A stretch of 64,000 bases of DNA from Rhizobium skierniewicense (GTDB lineage: Bacteria; Pseudomonadota; Alphaproteobacteria; Rhizobiales; Rhizobiaceae), in contig NZ_JACIDV010000002.1 in the NCBI RefSeq assembly GCF_014196515.1, positions 310,001 through 374,000 on the forward strand. The letters are read 5' to 3'. The position numbers and the translations under genes are program-made. A model generated the notes under the pieces. The model saw nothing but the letters and a program-made list of their open reading frames with translations, had not been told where the DNA came from and searched no databases. Shown here one piece after another: positions 26,939 through 36,471 of the stretch; within the stretch, counting starts at the first letter, position 1, and every line of letters starts with the position of its first letter.

Positions 26939-27187
26939 GAGCGCTCACGGGGCTACGACGCGTTCAACGACAACGCGACGATCTGGTGTATGTTTTGGAT
27001 AAGCGCCTGATGCGCGATACCGGTGCGCTCATCGCACCTTCTGACAGAATATGAAGCGCTATAACGCTGAATAAATATTTAAGTTTTAGTCAAGAACGAT
27101 AGTAAGGCGCAATTTATCTAAAGTCAGACACCGTATTTCGATCGGTGGTTGCCTTTGATACTCGAGACTGACTTGGGATGGCCGACG

Positions 27188-27655
27188 TCAGTGGGATGGC
27201 CGTAACATCAAATTATCAAAGGCGAGCGGTGTCGAAGCATCTGCGGCGACAGGAGCGACAACGTCCTTGCCGATGACGGTGTCCACCGCGGATGTCTTCA
27301 CCAGCGTATCGATCGTCGGAGCGGTTTCGCCGAGTGCCGTTGCCGTGTCGTCGGCCGGCAGCCAGGCGGGATTTTTGCTGACATAGGTCACGGGCGAGCC
27401 GCCAAGCCATGCTTCTCTTCGCACAATCTGCCTTTGGCCGTCCACATCGCGAATGGAGATATCCTGCATGCCGGGGGGAAGTGTGGGTGCTGCATCTGCC
27501 GGTTTGGTCTTGACCGCCGCAGTCGGGCAACCCTCGCAGGTTACCAAGATCACGCTGCCGTTGCCTGTGCGGTTGCCGTGAATGACGTCGATGGAAGACG
27601 CCATGGCAGAGCCGCTTGTCAGTACGATTGCGACCGTCAGCAAAGTCTTGCGCAT
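27188..27655 (-). CDS. Small secreted protein, HPE1-like
   Basis: The 155-residue product has a clear signal peptide (MRKTLLTVAIVLTSGSAMA, cut near residue 19). The mature part has SSIDVIHGNRTGNGSVILVT, a Cys pair in CEGCP that could form a disulfide or bind metal, and WLGGSPVTYVSKNPAWLP. I recall similar rhizobial proteins being named after a plant virulence effector (HPE1-like), but that name is not evidence for virulence. It lies downstream of purD on the same strand with 117 nt between, and 249 nt from MCP 2. No secretion system genes are near. Confidence 0.65.
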   Translation of the reverse strand: MRKTLLTVAIVLTSGSAMASSIDVIHGNRTGNGSVILVTCEGCPTAAVKTKPADAAPTLPPGMQDISIRDVDGQRQIVRREAWLGGSPVTYVSKNPAWLPADDTATALGETAPTIDTLVKTSAVDTVIGKDVVAPVAADASTPLAFDNLMLRPSH

Positions 27656-27772
27656 GGTTTCCCCCGTTTCTCGCAGCCGTTTTGCTGCTTCAACTGGGGC
27701 GGAAATTTACCGAAACTTCCTTTCCATAGGGTCAGGAATTTTGGTAAATATTGAACGAAATTCGGGTTCGTT

Positions 27773-29047
27773 TTACGTCGCGTTCTCGCGAGCCACGGCC
27801 TGCCAACCGATATCGCTGCGGCTGAACCCATTGTCCCATGTCACGTCTTTTGCCAGGGCATAGGCGCGTGCTTGTGCTTCCGTTACGGTTTTGCCGAGGG
27901 CCGTGACGTTCAGCACGCGTCCGCCGGTCGCGACCAGTTGCCCGTCTTTGAGCGCCGTCCCCGCGTGGAAGACTTTGGCATCTTCGCGTGCATCGGGAAC
28001 ATGCGCAATGGGCGTGTTTTTGTCGTAGGAAGCTGGATAGCCCTTGGAGGCCAGAACGACGGTGAGCGCCGCGTCGTCGCTCCACTCTACCGTCACTTGA
28101 TCCAGCGTGCCGGTGGCTGTGGCATAGAGAATGGGCAGCAGGTCGCTTTTCAGGCGCATCATCAGCACCTGGCATTCGGGATCACCGAAGCGGACATTGT
28201 ATTCGATGAGTTCAGGGCCTTTTTGGGTCATCATCAAGCCTGCGAAAAACACGCCAGAAAACGGGTTGCCATCCCTGGCCATGCCCTTGATCGTCGGCTC
28301 GATGATGTCCTTCATGGTCCGCTCGACTATCGCGGGCGTCATGACCGGCGCTGGCGAATAGGCGCCCATGCCACCCGTATTGGGGCCGGTGTCGCCATCG
28401 CCGACACGCTTGTGGTCCTGCGCGGTGGCCAGCGCCAGCGCCGTCTTGCCATCGGAAAGGCAAAAAAAGCTGGCTTCCTCGCCATCGAGGAATGCTTCCA
28501 CGACGACTTCAGCACCCGCTGCACCAAAGGCGCCATCAAAGCAATCATCGATGGCGGCAAGGGCGTCCGCCTCACTCATCGCGACGGTCACGCCCTTACC
28601 CGCGGCCAGACCATCGGCTTTGATGACGATGGGCGCTCCCTGTTCACGGACATAGGCCTTGGCCGGTTCTGCAGACTTGAAGCGCTGGTAGGCACCGGTT
28701 GGAATATCGTAACGGGCGCAGAGATCCTTGGTGAAACCTTTGGACCCCTCCAGCTGAGCCGCCGCCTTCGACGGGCCGAAGGTGGCGATACCAGCGGCGC
28801 AAAGATCATCGGCGAGACCAGCAACCAGCGGGGCTTCCGGGCCGATGACGACAAAGTCGATATTCTTGTCCTTGGTAAAGGAAATAACCGCAGCGTGATC
28901 TTCAATATCGAGCGAGACCAGCGTGGCGTGTTCGGCGATGCCGGGATTGCCGGGGGCGGCGTAAAGGTGCTCAAGACGGGGGGACTGGGCGATTTTCCAT
29001 GCCAGCGCATGTTCGCGTCCGCCGGAACCGATCAACAGAACTTTCAT
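27773..29047 (-). CDS. purD: Phosphoribosylamine--glycine ligase
   Basis: PurD joins phosphoribosylamine and glycine with ATP, the second step of purine synthesis. The start [20 protein letters not shown] is the family signature, and the ATP-grasp region shows [38 protein letters not shown] and [18 protein letters not shown]. At 424 residues it is normal length. ATG 29047 is chosen over ATG 29065 because it matches family starts. It is alone among purine genes here; tex starts on the opposite strand 172 nt upstream. Confidence 0.97.
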   Translation of the reverse strand: MKVLLIGSGGREHALAWKIAQSPRLEHLYAAPGNPGIAEHATLVSLDIEDHAAVISFTKDKNIDFVVIGPEAPLVAGLADDLCAAGIATFGPSKAAAQLEGSKGFTKDLCARYDIPTGAYQRFKSAEPAKAYVREQGAPIVIKADGLAAGKGVTVAMSEADALAAIDDCFDGAFGAAGAEVVVEAFLDGEEASFFCLSDGKTALALATAQDHKRVGDGDTGPNTGGMGAYSPAPVMTPAIVERTMKDIIEPTIKGMARDGNPFSGVFFAGLMMTQKGPELIEYNVRFGDPECQVLMMRLKSDLLPILYATATGTLDQVTVEWSDDAALTVVLASKGYPASYDKNTPIAHVPDAREDAKVFHAGTALKDGQLVATGGRVLNVTALGKTVTEAQARAYALAKDVTWDNGFSRSDIGWQAVARENAT

Positions 29048-29159
29048 GGTCGACACCCCTGTCATCTCGCCTTTAATCGTGTTGTTGGGGCGTTAAGGGC
29101 CAAGGGCTGAAAGGTCAAGCTCAGCCCATGCTTTTCTGTGGAATCGCGCAAGCTTCTTG

Positions 29160-29187
29160 TTGTCATGCTACATTCAGTATCTATGTT
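29160..29187 (+). promoter_or_regulatory. Probable promoter of tex
   Basis: TTGTCA at 29160-29165 and TATGTT at 29182-29187 are 16 nt apart, 32 nt before the tex ATG. The -10 is the same hexamer as in the atp promoter. Confidence 0.45.
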
Positions 29188-29219
29188 CTGGCAAAATTTA
29201 AAACAGTTCAGAGAACCAT

Positions 29220-31532
29220 ATGTCCGCAGATAATGCCCGCCTTGCACCAACCATCGCTTCCGAGATCAACGCCCGCGCCGAACAGGTAAAGGCGGCGATT
29301 GCGTTGCTGGACGAGGGTGCGACCGTTCCCTTCATCGCCCGCTACCGCAAGGAAGTGACCGGCGGGCTCGATGATACCCAGCTCCGCACGTTGGCGGAAC
29401 GGTTGTCCTATCTGCGTGAACTCAACGCCCGGCGTGCTTCGATTGTCGATTCTATCAGCGGTCAGGGAAAGATGACCGATGAGCTGATGGTCAAGATCGT
29501 GTCTGCCGTGACCAAGGCCGAACTTGAAGATCTCTACCTTCCCTACAAACCCAAGCGCCGTACCCGAGCCGAGATTGCCCGTGAGCGTGGGCTGGGTCCG
29601 TTGGCGCAGGCTATCTGGGACAATCGTAGTGCGGACCCTTCCGTTTTGGCGCAGGCCTATGTGCAGGGAGAGGTCGCGGATGTGAAGGCGGCGCTTGAGG
29701 GTGCCCGCGACATCGTTGCCGAAACCATGACGGAGAATGCCGATCTGCTCGGCCGTTTGCGTGATTACATGCGCCGCAACGCCACCTTCCGCGCCAAGGT
29801 GGTGGACGGCAAGCAGGCGACGGGCGAAAAGTTCTCTGATTATTTCGACCATTCCGAAAAATGGGCGACTGTGCCAGGCCACCGGGCGCTGGCCATGCTG
29901 CGCGGCTGGAACGAGGAGGTTCTGACGCTGACAATCGATGTCGATGCCGATGATCCATCTCCCGTCAAACCGGCGCAGCGCACCGTCGCCAGCGCGTTCG
30001 ATATTCGCAGCGCCGGTCCCGCCGATGCTTGGCTGATGGAGGTTGCCGGTTGGACCTGGCGCGTGAAGCTATCCATGTCTCTATCGCTCGACCTGATGCG
30101 CGAATTGCGAGAGCGGGCCGAAGAAGAGGCTATCCACGTCTTTGCCCGTAACCTGAAAGATCTGCTGTTGGCGGCGCCTGCCGGTTCGCGTGCCACCATG
30201 GGTCTCGATCCGGGCATCCGCACCGGCGTCAAGGTGGCGATTATCGATGGCACCGGCAAGTTGCTGGATACGACCACGGTCTACCCGTTCCCGCCACGAA
30301 ACGATATTCGCGGCACGCAGGCGGAGCTTGCGAGCCTCATCAAGAAGCACAATGTCGAGCTGATTTCCATCGGCAACGGTACAGGAAGCCGTGAAACCGA
30401 ACGGCTGGTGGCCGATATGCTCGGGCAGTTGAGCGGCGCAAAGCCCACCAAGGTCATCGTGTCGGAAGCTGGCGCGTCGATCTATTCTGCCTCGGCCAGT
30501 GCTGCTGCCGAATTCCCCAATCTGGATGTTTCGTTGCGCGGTGCGGTTTCCATCGCTCGACGTCTGCAAGATCCGCTGGCGGAGCTGGTGAAGATCGAAC
30601 CGAAATCCATCGGGGTCGGCCAGTACCAGCATGACGTCGACCAAGGCAAGCTGTCTCGCTCTCTGGATGCGGTGGTGGAAGATGCGGTGAATGCGGTGGG
30701 TGTCGATCTCAATACGGCATCGGCACCACTCCTGTCTCGCGTTTCGGGCCTGGGTAGCTCGATTGCCGATGCGATTGTGTCGCACCGTGACCAGACCGGG
30801 CCGTTTGCCAGCCGCAAGGAACTGCTAAAGGTGCCACGTTTGGGACAGCGCACATTCGAGCAATGCGCGGGCTTTTTGCGCATCTCCAACGGCAAGGAGC
30901 CGCTGGACTCATCTTCCGTGCACCCGGAAGCTTATGGCGTCGCCAAAAAGATCGTCGCCGCCTGCGGTCGCGACCTGCGCTCTGTGATGGGCGACAGCGC
31001 GGCATTGAAGTCTCTGGACCCGAAACAGTTCATCGATGAGCAGTTCGGTCTCCCCACCGTTAAAGACATCATTGCCGAACTGGAAAAGCCCGGTCGCGAT
31101 CCGCGTCCGAGTTTCAAGAGCGCAACCTTTGCCGATGGCGTCGATGAAATCACCGATCTAAAACCTGGAATGCTGTTGGAGGGAACGGTCACGAACGTTG
31201 CCGCTTTCGGCGCTTTCGTGGATATCGGCGTGCATCAGGACGGTCTGGTTCACGTCTCCCAGCTTGCCGACCGCTTCGTCAAGGACCCGCATGAGGTCGT
31301 GAAAGCTGGCGATGTCGTAAAGGTGCGCGTGGTAGAGGTCGACGTGAAGCGCAAGCGCATTGCGCTGACCATGCGCAAGGACGCAGGTGAGGCGGCACCT
31401 CAGCCGATGCGCGAAAAAGGCACCGCAAATGCCATGCGCCATGCCAGTGCCAAGCCGCAACCGCGCACAGAGACGGCGCAACCCGGCGGTGCATTGGCTG
31501 CGGCGATGGCCGAAGCCATGAAGAAACGTTGA
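29220..31532 (+). CDS. tex: Tex-family RNA-binding transcription accessory protein
   Basis: Tex proteins are large cytoplasmic RNA-binding factors that affect transcription and RNA turnover, and are needed for stress survival in several bacteria. In 770 residues one sees the N-terminal helical block with [20 protein letters not shown], a YqgF-like RNase-H fold beginning near 326 ([20 protein letters not shown]), helix-hairpin-helix motifs near 500-560, and an S1 domain near 649-720 ([20 protein letters not shown] and [18 protein letters not shown]). The last 45 residues are a low-complexity tail. A terminator follows. Confidence 0.95.
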   Translation: MSADNARLAPTIASEINARAEQVKAAIALLDEGATVPFIARYRKEVTGGLDDTQLRTLAERLSYLRELNARRASIVDSISGQGKMTDELMVKIVSAVTKAELEDLYLPYKPKRRTRAEIARERGLGPLAQAIWDNRSADPSVLAQAYVQGEVADVKAALEGARDIVAETMTENADLLGRLRDYMRRNATFRAKVVDGKQATGEKFSDYFDHSEKWATVPGHRALAMLRGWNEEVLTLTIDVDADDPSPVKPAQRTVASAFDIRSAGPADAWLMEVAGWTWRVKLSMSLSLDLMRELRERAEEEAIHVFARNLKDLLLAAPAGSRATMGLDPGIRTGVKVAIIDGTGKLLDTTTVYPFPPRNDIRGTQAELASLIKKHNVELISIGNGTGSRETERLVADMLGQLSGAKPTKVIVSEAGASIYSASASAAAEFPNLDVSLRGAVSIARRLQDPLAELVKIEPKSIGVGQYQHDVDQGKLSRSLDAVVEDAVNAVGVDLNTASAPLLSRVSGLGSSIADAIVSHRDQTGPFASRKELLKVPRLGQRTFEQCAGFLRISNGKEPLDSSSVHPEAYGVAKKIVAACGRDLRSVMGDSAALKSLDPKQFIDEQFGLPTVKDIIAELEKPGRDPRPSFKSATFADGVDEITDLKPGMLLEGTVTNVAAFGAFVDIGVHQDGLVHVSQLADRFVKDPHEVVKAGDVVKVRVVEVDVKRKRIALTMRKDAGEAAPQPMREKGTANAMRHASAKPQPRTETAQPGGALAAAMAEAMKKR

Positions 31533-31542
31533 CCCAAGGTTG

Positions 31543-31576
31543 AAAAGAGCGGTTTCCATCAAAGGAAGCCGCTTTT
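31543..31576 (+). terminator. Terminator after tex
   Basis: AAAAGAGCGGTTTCC pairs with GGAAGCCGCTTTT (two unpaired bases), ending in a T run. It lies 10 nt after the tex stop. Confidence 0.75.
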
Positions 31577-31685
31577 ACAGCATGAAATCATTCAATTTAT
31601 TTGAAACTAGAGTCGCTTGAAACTTTGAACGAAAGCGATAGCTTTACCCCAATTGATAAGTGAGACTTAGCTTATGGGGGGTGAA

Positions 31686-32942
31686 ATGGCCTCGTCTCTG
31701 CATGCTCTGCTTGGAAAAATAGTCAAGACCGGCAATCTCGTCGTAACCGGCCCCGGCGGGCTGCACGTGTATGGTAACGGAACCGGGAAAAAAGTTGCTC
31801 TCAACTTCACCGATGATGCGGCGATGGATGAGATTGCCGGAGATCCTGCCCTCAAACTCGCTGAAATCTATATGGAAGGCCGCATGGCCGTCGTTGAAGG
31901 CGACATCTATGATTTTCTGGCACTGATCAAAGGCAACACGCTGAGCGAGGCGCTGACGTTCGGCATGGTCTGGCGCGGCATGGCGCGCATCATTGCGTCG
32001 CGCATCAAGATGCATCTGCCCATCAACCACAACAAGGACAATGTCGCCCACCACTACGACTTGAGCGCCAAGCTGTTCGATCTGTTTCTGGACGAGGACT
32101 GGCAATATTCCTGCGCCTACTTCAATCCGCCTGGCATTAGCCTCTACGAGGCGCAAGTTGCCAAGAAGCGGCATATCGCGGCAAAACTGCTGCTGGAGCC
32201 GGGGCAACGCGTGCTGGAAATAGGCTCCGGCTGGGGCGGCATGGCCATGTATCTGGCTGAGAGTTCAGGTGTGGATGTTACCGGCATCACGCTGAGCGAA
32301 GAGCAATTGCGGGTCTCGCGCGACCGTGCGCAAAAGCGAGGGCTGGCGGACAAGCTCCGGTTCGAATTGCAGGACTATCGTCATCTGCCCGCCTCCAGCA
32401 AATATGACCGTATCGTCTCGGTCGGCATGTTCGAGCATGTCGGGCCGACGCATTACCGCGAATATTTCACCAAAGCTGCAGAGTTGCTGGATGATAGGGG
32501 TGTGATGGTGATGCATTCCATCGGCCAGCCCTATCCTGCACTCGCAACAAATCCCTTCATCGAAAAATATATTTTCCCCGGCGGCTATATCCCCTCCTTA
32601 TCGGAGGTTTTGCCCGCCGTCGAAAAATCCGCATTGCTGGTGCGCGATATCGAAATACTGCCGATGCACTATGCCCACACCTTGCGCAAATGGCGCGAGC
32701 GTTTCGTAGCCAAGAAGGCCCAAGCCATTGCCATTTACGACGAGCGGTTTTTCCGAATGTGGGAATTTTATCTCGCAGGTTCCGAGATGGCGTTCACGCA
32801 CGAAAATTTCCATATTTTCCAGATTCAACTGGCAAAGCGCGGAGACGTCGTGCCGGACAATCGGGACTATATCGCTGCGACGGAAGAGAGATTGCGCGAA
32901 TTCGAAAAGACGCGACCACCGCTGGAAAAAGTTCTGTTTTGA
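31686..32942 (+). CDS. cfa: Cyclopropane-fatty-acyl-phospholipid synthase
   Basis: The enzyme adds a methylene from SAM to unsaturated acyl chains of membrane lipids. The 418-residue protein has an N-terminal lipid-binding domain, then DLSAKLFDLFLDEDWQYSCA, the SAM loop VLEIGSGWGGMAMYLAE near residue 176, GITLSEEQLRVSRDRAQKRG and SVGMFEHVGPTHYREYFTKA. ATG 31686 follows GGGGGG; ATG 31674 lies before that ribosome site and is less likely. ubiA follows after 68 nt. Rhizobia usually have more than one cfa gene; this one is the full-length type. Confidence 0.94.
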   Translation: MASSLHALLGKIVKTGNLVVTGPGGLHVYGNGTGKKVALNFTDDAAMDEIAGDPALKLAEIYMEGRMAVVEGDIYDFLALIKGNTLSEALTFGMVWRGMARIIASRIKMHLPINHNKDNVAHHYDLSAKLFDLFLDEDWQYSCAYFNPPGISLYEAQVAKKRHIAAKLLLEPGQRVLEIGSGWGGMAMYLAESSGVDVTGITLSEEQLRVSRDRAQKRGLADKLRFELQDYRHLPASSKYDRIVSVGMFEHVGPTHYREYFTKAAELLDDRGVMVMHSIGQPYPALATNPFIEKYIFPGGYIPSLSEVLPAVEKSALLVRDIEILPMHYAHTLRKWRERFVAKKAQAIAIYDERFFRMWEFYLAGSEMAFTHENFHIFQIQLAKRGDVVPDNRDYIAATEERLREFEKTRPPLEKVLF

Positions 32943-33010
32943 CGAGGCAGCGGGCGGTGCCGAGGTGTTTTGCTTGACGCTTCGTAAAAGCCAAGCGTAG
33001 AACGCTTGAT

Positions 33011-33964
33011 ATGGTTGACCAAGGCGATCTTTCCGGCCGCGTTTCTGATGCGCCATCCAACAATTGGGTCTATCGGATATTGCCGAGGACGCTATGGCCC
33101 TATGCGCAGCTGGCGCGTTGGGACCGTCCTATCGGCTGGGAACTGTTGATGTGGCCCTGTTTCTGGTCCGCAGCGATGGCGGCGAACACAGCGCAGCATC
33201 TCGGCATATTCTCCTGGGTCCTTCTGCTTTTTCATCTCTTTCTGTTTTTCGCCGGTTCCGTCGCCATGCGTGGCGCTGGATGCACCTATAACGATCTGGT
33301 CGACCACAAGATCGATATGGCGGTGGCGCGCACCCGCTCTCGGCCCTTGCCGTCGGGGCGGGTCAGTCGCAAACAGGCGAAAATCTTCATTGTCATCCAA
33401 GCGATGGCCGGACTTGCGGTTTTGTTGTCCTTTAATGGTTTTGCCATTGTCGTTGGCCTGTCATCGCTCATATTCGTGGCGATCTATCCTTTCGCCAAGC
33501 GCTTCACCAACTGGCCGCAGTTTTTTCTCGGGCTTGCCTTCTCATGGGGCGCCCTGATGGGCTGGGCGGGTCAATTCGGTTCACTATCGATCTCGCCAGT
33601 CCTGCTTTACGTCGGTGCTATCGCCTGGACAATTGGTTATGACACGATCTATGCCCACCAGGACCGGGAAGACGATACCGCTGCCGGTATCGGTTCGACC
33701 GCGCTTTTGTTCGGAGAGAAGACGCATAGTTGGCTGATTGGTCTCTACGGGGCAGCCTTGGTCTTCATCTTTCTGGCATTCTTGACGGCTGGTGTTCACT
33801 GGTCGGGTTATCTTGGCCTCGTCATCTCTGCCTTCCTGTTGTTTGGTCAGGTAAGGGTTCTCGATATCGACAATGTCGAACAATGCTTGGCTCTGTTCAA
33901 ATCCAACAACCGCGTTGGTCTTTTGATTTTCGCCGGGCTGCTGTTACCTTTGGTCGTTGGCTGA
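33011..33964 (+). CDS. ubiA: 4-hydroxybenzoate polyprenyltransferase
   Basis: UbiA attaches the polyprenyl chain to 4-hydroxybenzoate in ubiquinone synthesis, at the inner membrane. Both Asp-rich motifs are seen: YNDLVDHKIDMAVARTRSRP near residue 94 and DTIYAHQDREDDTAAGI near 210. Seven to nine hydrophobic helices fill the 317 residues. The substrate side chain would come from the synthase at 13.7-14.7 kb. The gene follows cfa on the same strand and ends in a terminator shared with the convergent DUF6101-like gene. Confidence 0.95.
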   Translation: MVDQGDLSGRVSDAPSNNWVYRILPRTLWPYAQLARWDRPIGWELLMWPCFWSAAMAANTAQHLGIFSWVLLLFHLFLFFAGSVAMRGAGCTYNDLVDHKIDMAVARTRSRPLPSGRVSRKQAKIFIVIQAMAGLAVLLSFNGFAIVVGLSSLIFVAIYPFAKRFTNWPQFFLGLAFSWGALMGWAGQFGSLSISPVLLYVGAIAWTIGYDTIYAHQDREDDTAAGIGSTALLFGEKTHSWLIGLYGAALVFIFLAFLTAGVHWSGYLGLVISAFLLFGQVRVLDIDNVEQCLALFKSNNRVGLLIFAGLLLPLVVG

Positions 33965-33969
33965 CACGC

Positions 33970-34005
33970 AAAAACCGGCGACGTCTTTCGACGCACCGGC
34001 TTTTT
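33970..34005. terminator. Bidirectional terminator between ubiA and DUF6101-like gene
   Basis: AAAAACCGG and CCGGCTTTTT form the outer stem, and CGTC with GACG an inner one. The A and T runs on both sides suit termination from both strands. Confidence 0.78.
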
Positions 34006-34029
34006 CGTTTTGTCCGCAGATGTGGAGGA

Positions 34030-34599
34030 TCAGCTGCGGGCGATGATTTCCTTACCCTGAATACGCAGGCTCATACCCAGCGAACCGGTGCTGCGGCGCA
34101 CGAGGAAGCGCGGGCGGCGGTCGGCGAAGTAGGAGTGGCGGCGACGCGGGCTGGTGGTCTTGGTCCGCACATGGCCGAGATGATCTTCCAGTGGGCGGGC
34201 AACGCCATCCGCTTCGACCATCAGCATGGGAATGCGGTAGGCCTCAGACCAGCTGCGCCAATCGGCAGCGATGTCGCACAGGTCGTGCGCCACCAGCAGC
34301 GGAATGCAGAGGTCCGGGTCGTCGTGGTGAAGTTCGAGCGTCACGGTGACCTGTCCGTCACCATGGTCGATGGCGCGTGCGGCAACACCCTTGAACGCCC
34401 TGGCCGGAAGCGCAAAGGACAATGGAAGGCCGCTGGACTGGAGAACCTTGCGAAGAACTGCGCCGCGCTCGTCGAGCGTGATAGCGATATCGGCTGAACC
34501 CTTGTCCTTGCCGTAGGTGATCTGCTGCGGGAACCGTGTAGGGTCGAGCCGGAGTGTCGCGCCTGCCCATTCGGGCTTCAGAACAGTGTTGGTCATCAT
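34030..34599 (-). CDS. DUF6101-like protein
   Basis: The 189-residue protein matches, from memory, a conserved rhizobial family (DUF6101) of unknown function; the family name is less certain than conservation. It has EWAGATLRLDPTRFPQQIT at the start, a run with HDDPDLCIPLLVAHDLCDIA in the middle, and an Arg-rich C-terminus (SPRRRHSYFADRRPRFLVRR). No signal peptide or membrane helix. Two ATG codons adjoin (34599, 34596); AAGGA lies before them, more suitably spaced for the second. This ribosome site lies in the basal helix of a structured leader at 34600-34675. Confidence 0.72.
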   Translation of the reverse strand: MMTNTVLKPEWAGATLRLDPTRFPQQITYGKDKGSADIAITLDERGAVLRKVLQSSGLPLSFALPARAFKGVAARAIDHGDGQVTVTLELHHDDPDLCIPLLVAHDLCDIAADWRSWSEAYRIPMLMVEADGVARPLEDHLGHVRTKTTSPRRRHSYFADRRPRFLVRRSTGSLGMSLRIQGKEIIARS

Positions 34600-34675
34600 G
34601 CTATCCTTGTTTTACCTGAGAGCCGTTTCATGGTCTCGTCCGGGACTTTTCGTCCTCTGATAGGGAGAAGATAGC
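34600..34675 (-). ncRNA. Structured mRNA leader with glycine-riboswitch-like 3' segment
   Basis: On the minus strand the leader runs 34675 to 34600. GCTATC at its 5' end pairs with GATAGC at its 3' end, which touches the start codon, so AAGGA of the ribosome site lies in or beside the basal helix. Inside are the hairpin GGACGAAAAGTCC and CTCTCAGGTAAAA (34622-34610), nearly the conserved 3' segment of glycine riboswitch aptamers. The other core segment is only weakly matched, and there is no second aptamer upstream. It could be a divergent glycine aptamer or another translation-control element. Confidence 0.45.
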
Positions 34676-35040
34676 GGCCGCTTGTTCGAGACAGCTTAAA
34701 AATCGAGGTTAAGAAAACTTTGCATTCCCAGATGGTTAGCAAAAGGCGGACCGATAGGGTTTCGAAATCCTGAATTGGCACGGCAGCCTGTGGGCAGGCG
34801 TCCGTGCCGAGATCGGATTTCCAGTTCATGTAGACAGGAGAAAACGCGTTGGCCGTCCCTGCGCGCATCGCCCTGAGAAACAGCTAGCGCAGGGCTCAGC
34901 GCTCCCGGCAATTGCCAAGGATGCGAAAGCCAAAAATGGGTGGGGATGACGAGCGTGACGCCCAAAAAAAGGCGCCACAACGGGAGCTCGGGCTGTGGGT
35001 AGAGTGCTCTATTCTTAAACGGAAGCGATAGAGATGACCG
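34676..35040. other. Gene-free region with one strong hairpin
   Basis: I see no credible gene in this stretch. GGCACGG (34777-34783) pairs with CCGTGCC (34802-34808), with an inner GCCTG/CAGGC stem. The promoter of the DUF6101-like gene should be in 34680-34760. A hydrophobic-looking frame at 34696-34980 on the minus strand lacks a normal start and ribosome site. Confidence 0.5.
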
Positions 35041-36471
35041 CTAAATGCGAACGACCTTGCCCGGGTTCATGACGCCCGCCGGATCGAAGGCTGTCTTGAT
35101 TCGGCGCATCAGTTCCATTTCGATACCTGGGCGGATATCGGCAAGCTCGTCACGTTTTAACTGGCCGATGCCGTGTTCCGCAGAAATCGATCCGCCATAT
35201 GACAGCACGATGCCGTGGACAATGTGATTGATCTCACGCCAGCGGGCAATGAACTCTGCCTTGTCGGCACCGACAGGCTGGGAAATATTGTAATGGATAT
35301 TGCCATCGCCGAGATGACCGAAGGCACAGATGCGCGCACCGGGAATGGCGTCAATCACACCAGCCGCCGCTTCCGCCATGAATTCGGGGATTTTCGAGAC
35401 CGGCACGGACACGTCGTGCTTGATGGAGCCGCCCTCCGGTTTTTGCGCATCTGACATACTTTCACGCATGTGCCACAGAGCCTGACGCTGCGCCTCCGAT
35501 GCGGCTATGACCGCATCCTGTACGATACCGGCCTCAAAACCCTGTTCCAGCAGAGTTTCCATCATGGTCTGTGCCGTCTCGGCCTTGTCAGAGGTCGAGA
35601 TGTCGATAAGCGCATACCATGGATGCGCTGTCTCCAAGGGGTCGCGTACGCCCGGAATATGTTTGGCCGTAAACTCGATGCCGATGCGTGGCATCAACTC
35701 GAAGCCGGTGAGCGCCGCTCCGCACAAGGTCGAGGCGCGCTCGAACAGTTTCAGCGCCTCTTCCGGCGAATTGAGCCCGGCAAAGCCGACCTGATGCCCT
35801 TTCGGCTTGGGGAAGAGTTTCAACACCGCACCGGTGATGATGCCAAGCGTGCCCTCGGAGCCAATGAACAGATCGCGCAGATCATAACCCGTATTGTCCT
35901 TCTTGAGGCGGCGAAGACCATTCCAGATCTCGCCTGTCGGCAGGACGACTTCGAGCCCCAGGCAAAGCTGCCGCATGTTGCCGTAAGCCAGAACGGCCGT
36001 GCCGCCCGCATTTGTGGCAAGATTTCCGCCGATGCGGCAGGACCCTTGCGAACCCAGCGACAGTGGAAACATGCGTTCCACCTTCTCGGCCTCCTGATGA
36101 ACGTGATCCAGAATGCAGCCACCATCCACAATGATGACGTTGGCAATGGGATCGATGTCGCGAACGCGGTTCATGCGTTCCAGCGACAGAATGACGTCGT
36201 TGCCATCGCTGCGCGGCGTCTGCCCGCCCACCAGACCGGTGTTGCCCGTTTGCGGGACGATGGCCGTGCCGGTTTCGCTGGCGAGCTTCAGGATGGCGGC
36301 GACCTCTTCCGTAGAGGCCGGTTTTAGCAGCAGCGGCGAGGCGCCCTTATACAGTCCGCGATTTTCGACGAGATGAGGTGCAAGATCAGCCTGATCGCGC
36401 ACGGCGTTCTTCTCACCAACGATGGTCACGAAACGCTGGAGTAGATCGTCGGGCAGGGCGGTGGTGGTCAT
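35041..36471 (-). CDS. FAD-binding D-2-hydroxyacid dehydrogenase (GlcD/D2HGDH-like)
   Basis: The 476-residue protein has a PCMH-type FAD domain with VPQTGNTGLVGGQTPRSDG near residue 71, SLGSQGSCRIGGNLATNAGG near 138 and GSEGTLGIITGAVLKLF near 205, and a C-terminal FAD-oxidase domain with CAFGHLGDGNIHYNIS and SAEHGIGQLKRDEL. These match D-2-hydroxyglutarate and D-lactate dehydrogenases; the former is a good guess from length and pattern. No partner electron-transfer gene is near. Its ATG overlaps the TGA of the Sua5-type gene upstream (ATGA), so the two are translationally coupled. Confidence 0.88.
   Translation of the reverse strand: MTTTALPDDLLQRFVTIVGEKNAVRDQADLAPHLVENRGLYKGASPLLLKPASTEEVAAILKLASETGTAIVPQTGNTGLVGGQTPRSDGNDVILSLERMNRVRDIDPIANVIIVDGGCILDHVHQEAEKVERMFPLSLGSQGSCRIGGNLATNAGGTAVLAYGNMRQLCLGLEVVLPTGEIWNGLRRLKKDNTGYDLRDLFIGSEGTLGIITGAVLKLFPKPKGHQVGFAGLNSPEEALKLFERASTLCGAALTGFELMPRIGIEFTAKHIPGVRDPLETAHPWYALIDISTSDKAETAQTMMETLLEQGFEAGIVQDAVIAASEAQRQALWHMRESMSDAQKPEGGSIKHDVSVPVSKIPEFMAEAAAGVIDAIPGARICAFGHLGDGNIHYNISQPVGADKAEFIARWREINHIVHGIVLSYGGSISAEHGIGQLKRDELADIRPGIEMELMRRIKTAFDPAGVMNPGKVVRI

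Noticed and set aside
34762-34772. TTCGAAATCC, resembling the T-arm of a tRNA
   Set aside because: No acceptor stem or anticodon arm can be formed around it.
34696-34980. Minus-strand frame with a hydrophobic N-terminus in the gene-free stretch
   Set aside because: Its start would be TTG without a ribosome site and the composition is not protein-like after the first residues.
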